The notes beneath the pieces were generated by a model. That model searched no databases. It had not been told where the DNA came from and worked only from the letters and a program-made list of their open reading frames with translations. Below, piece after piece: positions 26,109 through 34,255 of a stretch of 64,000 bases of DNA (positions within the stretch are counted from its first letter, which is position 1; each line of letters starts with the position of its first letter). The position numbers and the translations under genes are program-made. The stretch lies in the NCBI RefSeq assembly GCF_916858655.1, contig NZ_CAKASL010000002.1, positions 744,001 to 808,000 on the forward strand, written 5' to 3'. Source of the stretch: Aeromicrobium sp. Leaf350. GTDB lineage: Bacteria > Actinomycetota > Actinomycetes > Propionibacteriales > Nocardioidaceae.

Positions 26109-26747
26109 TCAGCGCTCGTCGACCAGCTCCTCGAGCGGGGGTGGCTCCGCCCATCCCTGCTCGAGGAGCATCGGCCGCTCGTAGAAGCGGTCGACCGGGC
26201 CGAGGCACAGCACGGCCACGGGCTCGTCGCCCGCGGGCAGGTCGAGCAGGGCCGCCAGCTCGTCCGGCTCGAACAGCGACACCCAGCCCATGCCCAGGTT
26301 CTCGGCCCGCGCCGCCAGCCACAGGTTCTGGATCGCGCACGCCACGGAGGCCAGGTCCATGTGAGGCATCGTGCGGCGACCGAACACGTGCCGCTCCCGG
26401 TCACCGGTGATCGCGACGACCAGCAGCTCCGCGCAGTCGCGCACTCCCTCGACCTTCAGCCGCAGGAACTCGGCACCGCGGTCGTCGAGGGCGGAGGCGG
26501 TCCGCTCCCGCTCGAGGTCGACGAGCCGGGCGATCGACTCGCGACGTGCGGGGTCGACCACGCGGACGAAGCGCCACGGCACCATGAGTCCGACGCTCGG
26601 AGCCGCGTTCGCCGCCTGCAGCAGGCGACGCAGGACCGTCGGCTCGACCGCCCCACCGGCGAAGTGCCGCATGTCGCGGCGCTCGTCGATGACGCGGTAG
26701 ACCGCGGCACGCTCCGCGTCGTCGAACCGGGAGCGTGCCTCGGTCAC
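26109..26747 (-). CDS. bluB: 5,6-dimethylbenzimidazole synthase BluB
   Basis: This 212-residue flavoprotein of the nitroreductase fold has the BluB-specific segments ERRDMRHF, APSVGLMVPWRF, FLRLKVEGVRDCAELL, VFGRRTMPHMDLASVACAIQ and GMGWVSLF. BluB fragments reduced FMN with oxygen to give 5,6-dimethylbenzimidazole, the lower ligand of cobalamin. Its GTG overlaps the SPFH gene stop (GTGA), so it is the last gene of an NfeD-SPFH-bluB operon. No other cobalamin gene and no B12 riboswitch is visible nearby. The enzyme name is based on recalled family motifs rather than a search. Confidence 0.88.
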   Translation of the reverse strand: MTEARSRFDDAERAAVYRVIDERRDMRHFAGGAVEPTVLRRLLQAANAAPSVGLMVPWRFVRVVDPARRESIARLVDLERERTASALDDRGAEFLRLKVEGVRDCAELLVVAITGDRERHVFGRRTMPHMDLASVACAIQNLWLAARAENLGMGWVSLFEPDELAALLDLPAGDEPVAVLCLGPVDRFYERPMLLEQGWAEPPPLEELVDER

Positions 26748-27868
26748 GCGGTCGGCGCGGGCGGAGGCGGCGGCGGGCCGTCGTCGTCCTCGACCGAGGA
26801 GGGCGGCACCACGTCGTCGTCGAGGGTCGCCGCCGGGTTCTCGGCCCGGCGGGCCGCCTCGAGCGCCGCCTCGACGGCCTCGGAGGTGTCGACCGACGAG
26901 GTCACGTCCTCGATCGGGGCGTCCAGGTCGATGCGCTTCTTCGAGCCGCCACCGTCGACCGGCACCGTCCCGATCACGCCGCCCAGCGTACCGAGGGCCG
27001 CGGTGAGCTCGGCCGGGATGATCCAGGTCGAGGCGTTCTCGCCGCCGGCGATCTTCGGCAGGGTCTGCAGGTACTGGTACGAGAGCAGCTTCTGGTCGGG
27101 GTTGCCGTCGTGGATCGCCTGGAAGACGGTCTCGATCGCGCGGCCCTCACCCTGGGCCCGCAGGATCGCGGCCTGCTTCTCGCCCTCGGCCGACAGGATG
27201 GCGGCCTGCTTCTCGCCCTCGGCCGTGAGGATCTGCGACTGCTTCTCGCCCTCGGCCGTGAGGATCGCGGACTGGCGCTGACCCTCGGCCGTCAGGATCA
27301 CGGCACGGCGGTCGCGCTCGGCGCGCATCTGCTTCTCCATCGCGTCGATGATGGTCGGCGGCGGGTCGATGCTCTTGAGCTCGACGCGGTTGACCTTGAT
27401 GCCCCAGCGGGTGGTGGCTGCGTCGAGCTCGGCGCCCAGCGTGCGGTTGATCTGGTCGCGGCCGGTCAGCGCGTGCTCGAGGGACATGCCACCGATGATG
27501 TTGCGGAGCGTCGTCATCGTGAGCTGGTGGATGGCCTCGATGTAGTTGACGATCTCGTACGTCGCCGACACCGGGTTGTTCACCGTGTAGTAGATGACGG
27601 TGTCGATCGAGACCGTCAGGTTGTCCTCGGTGATGACGTCCTGCGGCGGGAACGACAGCACCTGCTCGCGCTGGTCGATCATGTACTGCAGCCGGTCCAG
27701 GAACGGCACGATGAGGTGCGGTCCGGAGTCCAGCGTCGTGCGGTACTTGCCGAGCCGTTCCACGATGCCGGCCCGCTGCTGCGGGACGATCTTGAACGAC
27801 ATCGCGACGATGGCGATCGCCAGCGCCAGGAAAAAGAACGCGACGATCAGGGCTACCGATCCGATCAC
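26744..27868 (-). CDS. SPFH/Band 7 (stomatin-like) membrane scaffold protein
   Basis: The 374-residue protein has an N-terminal membrane helix (2-24), the Band 7/SPFH domain (about 25-185, including PFLDRLQYMID and DVITEDNLTVSIDTVIYY) and a helical segment of five 11-residue repeats of the type ILTAEGEKQ.A (191-245). A hydrophobic linker and an acidic/proline-rich tail follow. SPFH proteins oligomerise into membrane microdomain scaffolds and, as here, often pair with an NfeD partner. The gene overlaps the NfeD gene (ATGA) and bluB (GTGA). Confidence 0.9.
   Translation of the reverse strand: MIGSVALIVAFFFLALAIAIVAMSFKIVPQQRAGIVERLGKYRTTLDSGPHLIVPFLDRLQYMIDQREQVLSFPPQDVITEDNLTVSIDTVIYYTVNNPVSATYEIVNYIEAIHQLTMTTLRNIIGGMSLEHALTGRDQINRTLGAELDAATTRWGIKVNRVELKSIDPPPTIIDAMEKQMRAERDRRAVILTAEGQRQSAILTAEGEKQSQILTAEGEKQAAILSAEGEKQAAILRAQGEGRAIETVFQAIHDGNPDQKLLSYQYLQTLPKIAGGENASTWIIPAELTAALGTLGGVIGTVPVDGGGSKKRIDLDAPIEDVTSSVDTSEAVEAALEAARRAENPAATLDDDVVPPSSVEDDDGPPPPPPAPTA
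27134..27298 (-). repeat. Five in-frame 33-base tandem repeats in the SPFH gene
   Basis: Five contiguous 11-codon units encode ILTAEGQRQSA, ILTAEGEKQSQ, ILTAEGEKQAA, ILSAEGEKQAA and ILRAQGEGRA plus one residue. The DNA units are near-identical in the middle (copies 2-4), so slippage could change copy number while keeping the frame. They form part of the SPFH coiled-coil helix. Confidence 0.8.
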
Positions 27869-28314
27869 GGTGCAACCTTTCCGGCCACGTACGCCGTGGC
27901 CCCCTCGATGGACACGACCGTCAGACGCTCGCCGACGTCATGGTGTTCCGCGGTGGCCGTACGAGCCGTCCAGAGCTCGCCGTCGATCATGACGCGGCCC
28001 GACACGTCGGTGACGGGCTCGTCGACGACGGCCGGACGGCCGACCAGGTTGTGGTGCCCCACCGACAGCGTGGGGCCGGAGTGCAGCTTGCGCTTGAAGC
28101 GCGGGCGGATGACCGCGAGCAGCAGGATCGAGATGACACCGAAGACGATCATCGTGGCCCACGCGGGCATGAAGGGCGAGGCTGCCGCGGCGGCCAGCGC
28201 TGCGATCGCGAACATCAGCAGCACCAGGTCGAGGCTCAGGAGCTCCGCGACGGCCAGCACCGAGGCGACCCCGATCCAGACGACCCACAGGTTCTCGTTC
28301 ACCCAGTCAGTCAC
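27865..28314 (-). CDS. NfeD family membrane protein
   Basis: This 149-residue protein has three to four hydrophobic segments (about 8-66) and a C-terminal OB-fold beta domain (about 80-147: LVGRPAVVDEPV, GRVMIDGELWTART, GERLTVVSIEGATAYV). It is the short NfeD type that lacks the N-terminal ClpP-like protease domain. It typically partners an SPFH protein, and here it overlaps the SPFH start by four bases. It is the first gene of a three-gene transcript ending in bluB. The ABC ATPase gene stops just upstream. Confidence 0.88.
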   Translation of the reverse strand: MTDWVNENLWVVWIGVASVLAVAELLSLDLVLLMFAIAALAAAAASPFMPAWATMIVFGVISILLLAVIRPRFKRKLHSGPTLSVGHHNLVGRPAVVDEPVTDVSGRVMIDGELWTARTATAEHHDVGERLTVVSIEGATAYVAGKVAP

Positions 28315-28317
28315 GGC

Positions 28318-29133
28318 TCACTCCTCACGTCGGGCGGCGCGTCGACCGTAGCGCACCCTGCGGGCCGAGTACCGGCCCTCGAGGACGGAGAGCTCCAGGT
28401 CGGTGCCGAAGGCGCGCGTGAGGTTTGCGGCCGTGAGGGTCGACTCCAGGGGACCCTGCGCCACGACCCCGCCCTGCCGCAGCATCAGCACGTGGGTGAA
28501 GCCCGGCGGGATCTCCTCGACGTGGTGCGTGACGAGGACCAGCACCGGTGCGGCGTCGTCGGACGCGAGGTTCGCGAGGCTCGCGACGAGGTCCTCGCGC
28601 GCTCCGAGGTCGAGCCCGGCGGCCGGCTCGTCGAGCACGATCATCTCCGGGTCGGTCATCAGGGCCCGGGCGATCAGCACGCGCTTGCGCTCGCCCTCGG
28701 AGAGGGTGCCGAAGGTGCGACCGGAGAGGTGGGCGATGCCGAGCTCGCCGATGATCTGGTCGGCCTGCGCCGTGTCCATCTCGTCGTACTGCTCGCGCCA
28801 GCGACCCGTGACCCCGTGGGCGGCCGAGAGCACCGCGTCGCGGACGGACTCGGCGGGCGGGATGCGGTCGGCGACCGTCAGGCTCGTGTGGCCGATGCGG
28901 GTGCGCAGCTCGAAGAGGTCGACGCTGCCGAGCACCTGGCCGAGGATCTTCGCCTCGCCCGAGCTGGGGAACGTCGTCGCGCTGGCGATCTGCATCAGCG
29001 TGGTCTTGCCGGCGCCGTTCGGGCCGAGCACGATCCACCGTTCGCCCTCGCGGACCTTCCAGTCCACCCGGTCCAGCAGCACGGACCCGGAGCGGATCAC
29101 CGAGACGTCGGTCAGCTTGATGGCGCTCGTCAT
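28318..29133 (-). CDS. ABC transporter ATP-binding protein
   Basis: This 271-residue ATPase has Walker A GPNGAGKTT, a Q-loop region, signature LSEGERKRVLIARAL and Walker B MIVLDEPAAGLD, then the switch His in VTHHVEEIP. No permease gene is adjacent, so the membrane partner, if any, is elsewhere; a soluble or non-transport function is possible. ATG 29133 is preceded by GGAGGG three to four bases away; the long upstream open frame is antisense to serB. It ends three bases before the NfeD start, so it may be transcribed together with the NfeD-SPFH-bluB genes. Confidence 0.85.
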   Translation of the reverse strand: MTSAIKLTDVSVIRSGSVLLDRVDWKVREGERWIVLGPNGAGKTTLMQIASATTFPSSGEAKILGQVLGSVDLFELRTRIGHTSLTVADRIPPAESVRDAVLSAAHGVTGRWREQYDEMDTAQADQIIGELGIAHLSGRTFGTLSEGERKRVLIARALMTDPEMIVLDEPAAGLDLGAREDLVASLANLASDDAAPVLVLVTHHVEEIPPGFTHVLMLRQGGVVAQGPLESTLTAANLTRAFGTDLELSVLEGRYSARRVRYGRRAARREE

Positions 29134-29177
29134 TGTCCCTCCGGGTGTGGCCGTGCTCAGGCACCAACCTATCGCGC

Positions 29178-29183
29178 TAGCCT
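29178..29183 (+). promoter_or_regulatory. -10 hexamer for leaderless serB transcript
   Basis: TAGCCT lies seven bases before the serB ATG at 29191 and fixes that start over upstream in-frame codons. It is in the 57-base divergent gap with the ABC ATPase gene. Confidence 0.5.
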
Positions 29184-29190
29184 CGTGCCG

Positions 29191-30432
29191 ATGACCAGCC
29201 ATGGGCCCGTCCCCCACCTCCCCCTGCACTTCACCGGTCCGACCGTCCTCGTGACGCTGGTCGGTCCGGACCGCGCGGGTGTGTCGACGCGTCTGTTCGG
29301 CGTGCTCGAGACCTTCTCGATCGAGGTCATCGACGTCGAGCAGCTCGTGGTGCGCGGCCAGCTGGTGCTGAGCGTGCTCGTGACCGACCCCGAGGACACC
29401 GGGCTCGACGACGCCGTCCGCGCGCTCGGCGACGAGCTCGGCCTCGCCGCCTCCCTCGAGCGCGGCACGGGCGACAACCGTCCGCGCCGCATCGGTCGTG
29501 CCCAGGTCGTGGTGCTCGGAGCACCGCTCCTCCCCCGCGCGATGGCCGCGATCACCGAGCAGATCCGCACCGACGGCGGCAACATCGACCGCATCGTGCG
29601 CATGGCTCGCTACCCGGTCACCGCGATCCGGATGGAGGTCAGCGGCGCCGATCCCGACGTCCTGCAGGCGACGCTCGCACGCACGGCCTTCGAGCAGGGC
29701 GTCGACGTCGCGGTGCAGGAGAACGGCATCCGGCGTCACGCCCAGCGCCTCGTCGTGATGGACGTCGACTCCACGCTGATCCAGGGCGAGGTCATCGAGA
29801 TGCTCGCCGCGCACGCGGGCTGCGAGGCCGAGGTGGCCGCCGTGACCGAGCGGGCCATGCGGGGCGAGCTCGACTTCGCCGCGTCCCTGCACGAGCGCGT
29901 CGCCCGGCTCGCCGGCGTCTCGGCCACGGCGCTCGACGACGTGTACGACTCCCTCGTCTACACCCCGGGCGCTCGCACGATGATCCGCACGCTGAAGCGG
30001 CTGGGCTACCGGTTCGCCCTCGTGAGCGGCGGGTTCACGCCGATCATCGCGCGCATCGCCGAGGAGCTGGGCATCGACTACTTCCGGGCGAACGACCTGG
30101 AGGTCGTCGACGGCGTGATCACGGGCCGGGTGCTCGGCACGGTGGTCGACCGCGCCGGGAAGGCGGTCGCGCTGCGCGAGTTCGCGGCATCGGCCGGCAT
30201 CCCGGTCAAGAACACCGTGGCGATCGGCGACGGGGCGAACGACCTCGACATGCTGGCCGCAGCAGGGCTGGGCATCGCGTTCAACGCCAAGCCCACCGTG
30301 CGCGACCAGGCACGGACGTCGGTGAACGTGCCCTACCTCGACACGATCGTGTACCTGATGGGCATCACGCGCGAGGAGGTCGAGGAGGCCGACGCTTCCG
30401 ACGACCCCGCGTCACCCGGTGCCGTCAGCTGA
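29191..30432 (+). CDS. serB: Phosphoserine phosphatase SerB
   Basis: The 413-residue protein has two N-terminal ACT-like regulatory domains (about 18-90 and 105-180) and a HAD phosphatase domain. The nucleophile motif is MDVDSTLIQGE, with Asp191 and Asp193. Later motifs are ALVSGGFT and the K...AIGDGANDLDM metal site. It hydrolyses phosphoserine to serine, the last step of serine synthesis, and ACT domains commonly bind serine as feedback. Its 3' end overlaps the convergent lipoprotein gene by eight bases. Confidence 0.95.
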   Translation: MTSHGPVPHLPLHFTGPTVLVTLVGPDRAGVSTRLFGVLETFSIEVIDVEQLVVRGQLVLSVLVTDPEDTGLDDAVRALGDELGLAASLERGTGDNRPRRIGRAQVVVLGAPLLPRAMAAITEQIRTDGGNIDRIVRMARYPVTAIRMEVSGADPDVLQATLARTAFEQGVDVAVQENGIRRHAQRLVVMDVDSTLIQGEVIEMLAAHAGCEAEVAAVTERAMRGELDFAASLHERVARLAGVSATALDDVYDSLVYTPGARTMIRTLKRLGYRFALVSGGFTPIIARIAEELGIDYFRANDLEVVDGVITGRVLGTVVDRAGKAVALREFAASAGIPVKNTVAIGDGANDLDMLAAAGLGIAFNAKPTVRDQARTSVNVPYLDTIVYLMGITREEVEEADASDDPASPGAVS

Positions 30433-31015
30433 TCTCGTACTTCGCCTTGCTGATGAACAGCGAGTGTCCCGAGCGCTGGTCGACGCACGTCACACCGGTC
30501 TGCTCCGAGAGGCAGGTCACCGACCCCACGGTCAGCGTGCTGCCGTAGGGCAGGATCGCTCCGGCACCGTTCTCGGCCTCCGCGAGGACGCCGCCACGGC
30601 ACTGCGGCTGCAGCGGACCGCCCTGGACCGACACGAACCCCTTGCCGAAGCTCGCGAAGCAGTCCTCGGCACCGGCCGGCTCGGTGTACGTCCGCTCACC
30701 GATGACGCATCCCCACTGGTCAGCCGCGACGTTGACGTAGCAGATGATGTTGCCGGTCGGCGTCGCGAAGGCGTGGCCCGAGTACGAGTCCGTGTAGTTC
30801 GCCGGATCCGCGGGGGTGCCGGTGGGCTGCTCGGCCGTCGAGCCGTCCGTGCCGGGGCCGTCGCTGCCGTCCTCCGAGCCGTCGTCGGCCGCGCTGTCGA
30901 AGCCCCAGTCGTCGCCGGACGAGCCTCCCTCGGGCTCCCCGTCGGTCGAACCGCCTCCGCACGCCGCAAGGGCGAGACCCAGGAGGGAGGCGACCGCGAG
31001 GAGCCTCAGGCTCAC
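30425..31015 (-). CDS. Hypothetical lipoprotein
   Basis: The 196-residue product has a lipoprotein signal peptide (1-18) with lipobox LAAC, then a highly acidic, Gly/Ser/Asp-rich unstructured stretch to about residue 70. The C-terminal domain has six further cysteines (CYV, WGCVI, DCFAS, PQCRG, TCLSE and TCVDQ) that would pair as disulfides. The family is not recognised, although similar cysteine-containing domains are common in actinobacterial lipoproteins. GTG 31015 overlaps the dodecin stop (GTGA), so both come from one mRNA. Confidence 0.72.
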   Translation of the reverse strand: MSLRLLAVASLLGLALAACGGGSTDGEPEGGSSGDDWGFDSAADDGSEDGSDGPGTDGSTAEQPTGTPADPANYTDSYSGHAFATPTGNIICYVNVAADQWGCVIGERTYTEPAGAEDCFASFGKGFVSVQGGPLQPQCRGGVLAEAENGAGAILPYGSTLTVGSVTCLSEQTGVTCVDQRSGHSLFISKAKYEIS

Positions 31016-31227
31016 TCGTCGTCCTCCAGGCGGAAGCCGATCTTCATCGTGACCTGGTAGTGCGACGGCACCGAGTCGGTGATCTGGCCGCGGATGCCCT
31101 CGACCTCGAACCAGTCGAGGTGGCGGAGCGTCTGGCCGGCACGGGCGATGCCGTTCTCGATGGCCTCGGAGACGCCGTCGGGCGAGGTTCCGACGATCTC
31201 GGTGATGCGGTAGGTGCGGTTGCTCAT
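31012..31227 (-). CDS. Dodecin family flavin-binding protein
   Basis: This 71-residue protein is of dodecin size and pattern: YRITEIVGTSPDGVSEAIENGIARA, then LRHLDWFEVEGIRGQI and a final beta strand YQVTMKIGFRLED. Dodecins form hollow 12-mers that store riboflavin/FMN and quench excited flavins. ATG 31227 gives the standard length; a second in-frame ATG at 31236 adds three residues. It heads a two-gene transcript with the lipoprotein gene, a link with no obvious functional reason. Confidence 0.9.
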   Translation of the reverse strand: MSNRTYRITEIVGTSPDGVSEAIENGIARAGQTLRHLDWFEVEGIRGQITDSVPSHYQVTMKIGFRLEDDE

Positions 31228-31270
31228 GCCGTCCATGATGCCCCTACGTCAGGGGGCGTACCCTGAAGGG

Positions 31271-31573
31271 GTGAACAAGCGAGACGACGAGGTGCAGGTC
31301 ATCACGTCAGCACCCGAGCGTGCCAGCCAGGGGCTGAGCGCGAAGGAGCGTCGCTACGCGCTGTCGATGGCCCTGCGCACCGTCTGCTTCGTCGGCGCCT
31401 GCATCGCGGACGGCTGGCTGCGCTGGACGCTCGTCGTCGGTGCCGTGTTCCTGCCGTACGTCTCGGTCGTGCTCGCCAACGCCGGAGTGCGCTCCGGTCC
31501 GGCCAAGGGCTCGGACTTCGTGCCCATGGAGCACCGCTCCATCGCGTCCCGCCCCGAGCGCACCGAGATCTGA
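31271..31573 (+). CDS. DUF3099 family membrane protein
   Basis: This 100-residue protein has an N-terminal ITSAPERASQGLSAKERRYAL segment followed by two hydrophobic helices (about 33-50 and 52-70) and a polar tail, as in the actinobacterial DUF3099 family of unknown function. GTG 31271 has AAGGGG immediately upstream and also TACCCT six bases before it. It begins a plus-strand run with the small zinc-type protein and SURF1. Confidence 0.8.
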   Translation: MNKRDDEVQVITSAPERASQGLSAKERRYALSMALRTVCFVGACIADGWLRWTLVVGAVFLPYVSVVLANAGVRSGPAKGSDFVPMEHRSIASRPERTEI

Positions 31574-31577
31574 CGCT

Positions 31578-31793
31578 GTGCCCGCTGACTCAGGCGACGA
31601 GCTGACCTGCTCGGCGAAGGGATGCACGGCCGGGGCCACCGTCGAGGTGCGCTGGAACAACCCCAAGCTGCACACGCCGGACCGCCGCAAGGTCTGGCTC
31701 GCGTGCCCCGACCACGACGCGTCGCTGACCTCGTTCCTGTCCGCCCGGGGGTTCTGGCGCGAGACCGTGCCCGTCGGAGCTGCTGATGCGTGA
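31578..31793 (+). CDS. Small protein with a possible zinc site
   Basis: A 71-residue protein with the pairs Cys11-x4-Cys16 and Cys43-x2-His46 (LACPDH), a spacing that could bind zinc. Sequences like this are common in actinobacteria and are sometimes mislabelled 'acetone carboxylase'; no enzymatic domain is present. GTG 31578 is five bases after the DUF3099 stop, and the stop overlaps the SURF1 start by eight bases, so it is a middle cistron. Confidence 0.65.
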   Translation: MPADSGDELTCSAKGCTAGATVEVRWNNPKLHTPDRRKVWLACPDHDASLTSFLSARGFWRETVPVGAADA

Positions 31794-32574
31794 GCTCCGG
31801 TTCCTCCTGTCCGCCCGCTGGGTGGGATTCGCCGTCTTCGTGGTCGTGCTGTCGGGCGTCTGCATCCAGCTGGGCATCTGGCAGTTCCACAAGCTCGAGG
31901 ACCGTCAGGTGCGCAACGAGCTCGTGCGCGAGCACCTCTCCGAGGATCCCGTGCCCCTGGAGGACGTCGTGCCGCAGGGCTCCGACGTGCGCTCCGAGCA
32001 GGAGTGGACCGTCGTGAGCGCCACGGGCACGTTCGACCTCGACCACCAGGTCACGGTCAAGTACGTCAGTCGTGACGGACGCCCCGGGGTCGACGTCCTG
32101 ACGCCCCTGGTGCTGGACGACGGCACGGCCCTGATGGTCGACCGCGGCTTCGTCGAGACGCTCCGCACCAACGCGGCCCCGGACGACATCCCGGAGCCGC
32201 CCGACGGATCCGTCGACGTGAGCGGTTGGATCCGCGTCGACAGCACCGCCACCGGACAGGCCGTCCGGGTCAACGACGGCCAGGTCCGCGCGATCTCGAG
32301 CGAGGGTCTCGCCGAGCACGTGCCGTACGACCTGCGCGACGGCTACCTGAACCTGCAGGACCCGGCGACCGACGGCGTCGACGTCGAGCCCCGCCCCGAC
32401 CTCGGTCAGGGTCCGCACTTCTTCTACGGGCTGCAGTGGTGGTTCTTCGCCGCCCTCGCCATCGTCGGCTACGGGTGGTTCGCCCGGGCCGAACGCCAGG
32501 AGCGACGCAAGGCGGCCGCCAGGGCGAACCCCTCGCCGGCGGCGGCCGACCGCGAGGTCACGCCAGCGAGATGA
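31786..32574 (+). CDS. SURF1 family cytochrome oxidase assembly protein
   Basis: The 262-residue protein has two membrane helices (about 12-32 and 205-225) flanking an outer domain. The features match SURF1: GIWQFHKLEDRQ after helix 1, DVLTPLVLDDGTALMVDRGFV in the middle, and HFFYGLQWWFFAALA near the C-terminus. SURF1 assists heme a insertion into aa3-type cytochrome oxidase. The distant ctaA and ctaB genes in this window supply heme A precursors. Its 3' end overlaps the convergent ABC-F gene by 17 bases. Confidence 0.9.
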   Translation: MRELRFLLSARWVGFAVFVVVLSGVCIQLGIWQFHKLEDRQVRNELVREHLSEDPVPLEDVVPQGSDVRSEQEWTVVSATGTFDLDHQVTVKYVSRDGRPGVDVLTPLVLDDGTALMVDRGFVETLRTNAAPDDIPEPPDGSVDVSGWIRVDSTATGQAVRVNDGQVRAISSEGLAEHVPYDLRDGYLNLQDPATDGVDVEPRPDLGQGPHFFYGLQWWFFAALAIVGYGWFARAERQERRKAAARANPSPAAADREVTPAR

Positions 32575-34156
32575 GGTCGGCGTAGTCGTCGTTCCAGAGG
32601 TCCTCGTCGCCGTCCGGCAGCAACAGGACCCGGTCCGGCTCGAGCGCCTGCACGGCGCCCTCGTCGTGCGAGACCAGCACGATCGCGCCCTGGTACCGCC
32701 GGATCGCCGACAGCACCTCCTCGCGTGAGGCGGGGTCCAGGTTGTTGGTCGGCTCGTCGAGCAGCAGCACGTTGGCGCTCGAGACGATGAGCCCCGCCAG
32801 CGCGAGACGCGTCTTCTCGCCGCCGGACAGCACTCGCGCCGGCTTGTCGGCGTCGTCGCCCGTGAAGAGGAAGGCGCCGAGCACGCTCCGTGCCTGGGTG
32901 TCGGTCAGGTCGGGAGCGCTGGCCTGCATGTTCTGCAGCACCGTGCGGTCCGGGTCGAGCGTCTCGTGCTCCTGGGCGAAGTAGCCGATCTTGAGCCCGT
33001 GGCCGGGCTGGATCTCGCCGGAGTCCGAGACCAGCTCGCCGGCGAGCATGCGCAGCAGCGTCGTCTTTCCGGCGCCGTTGAACCCGAGCACCACGACGCG
33101 GCTGCCCTTGTCGATCGCGAGGTTCACGTCGGTGAAGATCTCGAGCGATCCGTACGACTTCGACAGGCCCTCGGCCATGAGGGGTGTCTTGCCGCAGGCC
33201 GCAGGGCTCGGGAAGTCGATCTTGGCGACCTTCTCGGACTGACGCACACCCTCCAGGCCCGCCATCATGTCCTCGGCGCGACGCAGCATCTGCTGGGCAG
33301 CGGTGGCCTTGCTGGCCTTGGCGCGCATCTTGTTGCCCTGCATCTGCAGGCGCTCGGCGGTCTTCGTCGTGATCTCGCGCTCGCGCTTGCGGCGCACCTC
33401 GTCGGCCTCGCGCTGGCGCACGTAGTGCTTCCAACCCATGTTGTAGATGTCGATCGTCGCGCGGTTCGCGTCGAGGTACAGGACCTTGTTGACGGTCTCC
33501 TCGATCAGCTCGACGTCGTGGCTGATGATCACCAGGCCGCCGGAGTAGTTCTTGAGGAAGCCACGCAGCCACGTCACCGAGTCGGCGTCGAGGTGGTTCG
33601 TGGGCTCGTCGAGGAGCATCGTCTCGGCGTCGCTGAACAGGATGCGCGCCAGCTCGATGCGGCGACGCTGTCCGCCGGACAGGGTCGAGAGCGGCTGCTC
33701 GAGCACGCGATCGGGCAGACCCAGGGCGGCGGAGATCGTGGCGGCCTCGGCCTCGGCGGCGTACCCGCCACCGGCGGCGAAGGCGTCCTGCGCGCGCCCG
33801 TAGGTGCGCATCGCCTTCTCGGCGGTCGCCGAGTCGGCGGAGCCCATGTCGATCTCGGCCTTGCGCATCAGGTCGAGGGCCTCGTCGAGGCCGCGTGCGC
33901 CGAGGATGCGATCACGCGCCGTGGTCGACAGGTCGCCGATCTTCGGGTCCTGCGGCAGGTAGCCGATCTTGCCGCGGTGGGTGATCGAGCCCTCGGACGG
34001 CTGGCCGTCGCCGGAGAGCATGCGCGTGAGGGTGGTCTTGCCGGCGCCGTTGCGGCCGACGAGGCCGATCTTGTCGCCGGTGTCGACCCGGAAGGAGACG
34101 TTGGACATCAGGACGCGCGCACCGAAGCGCAGCGTCACGTCGTTGACGGTGATCAT
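32558..34156 (-). CDS. ABC-F family ATPase
   Basis: The 532-residue protein carries two ABC domains in one chain with no membrane segments. The first has GRNGAGKTT, LSGGQRRRIELARILF and LLDEPTNHLD; the second has GFNGAGKTT, LSGGEKTRLALAGLI and LLDEPTNNLD. The linker is rich in charged residues (REREITTKTAERLQMQG). ABC-F proteins act on the ribosome; some give antibiotic resistance and others (Ettp/EttA-like) gate translation. This lacks the long C-terminal extension of many resistance types. The subgroup is not certain. Confidence 0.92.
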   Translation of the reverse strand: MITVNDVTLRFGARVLMSNVSFRVDTGDKIGLVGRNGAGKTTLTRMLSGDGQPSEGSITHRGKIGYLPQDPKIGDLSTTARDRILGARGLDEALDLMRKAEIDMGSADSATAEKAMRTYGRAQDAFAAGGGYAAEAEAATISAALGLPDRVLEQPLSTLSGGQRRRIELARILFSDAETMLLDEPTNHLDADSVTWLRGFLKNYSGGLVIISHDVELIEETVNKVLYLDANRATIDIYNMGWKHYVRQREADEVRRKREREITTKTAERLQMQGNKMRAKASKATAAQQMLRRAEDMMAGLEGVRQSEKVAKIDFPSPAACGKTPLMAEGLSKSYGSLEIFTDVNLAIDKGSRVVVLGFNGAGKTTLLRMLAGELVSDSGEIQPGHGLKIGYFAQEHETLDPDRTVLQNMQASAPDLTDTQARSVLGAFLFTGDDADKPARVLSGGEKTRLALAGLIVSSANVLLLDEPTNNLDPASREEVLSAIRRYQGAIVLVSHDEGAVQALEPDRVLLLPDGDEDLWNDDYADLISLA

Positions 34157-34255
34157 GAGGAACTTTCGAGGAGGAAGAACAGGGCCGGGGGCGTCGGCCG
34201 GCTCACTCGCGCTGGATGATCACCCCACCATCCTACCCGCGTCGTACGCTGCGGC

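Noticed and set aside
27134..27298. Possible CRISPR-like tandem repeat
   Set aside because: The units are contiguous, in frame and encode coiled-coil residues; there are no spacers.
28315..29190. Cobalamin riboswitch for the bluB operon
   Set aside because: The region upstream of the NfeD gene is coding (ABC ATPase), and no B12-box-like sequence was seen.
28318..29892. N-terminal extension of the ABC ATPase to 524 residues
   Set aside because: The extension is antisense to serB; the ABC domain begins at the ATG 29133, which has its own ribosome-binding site.
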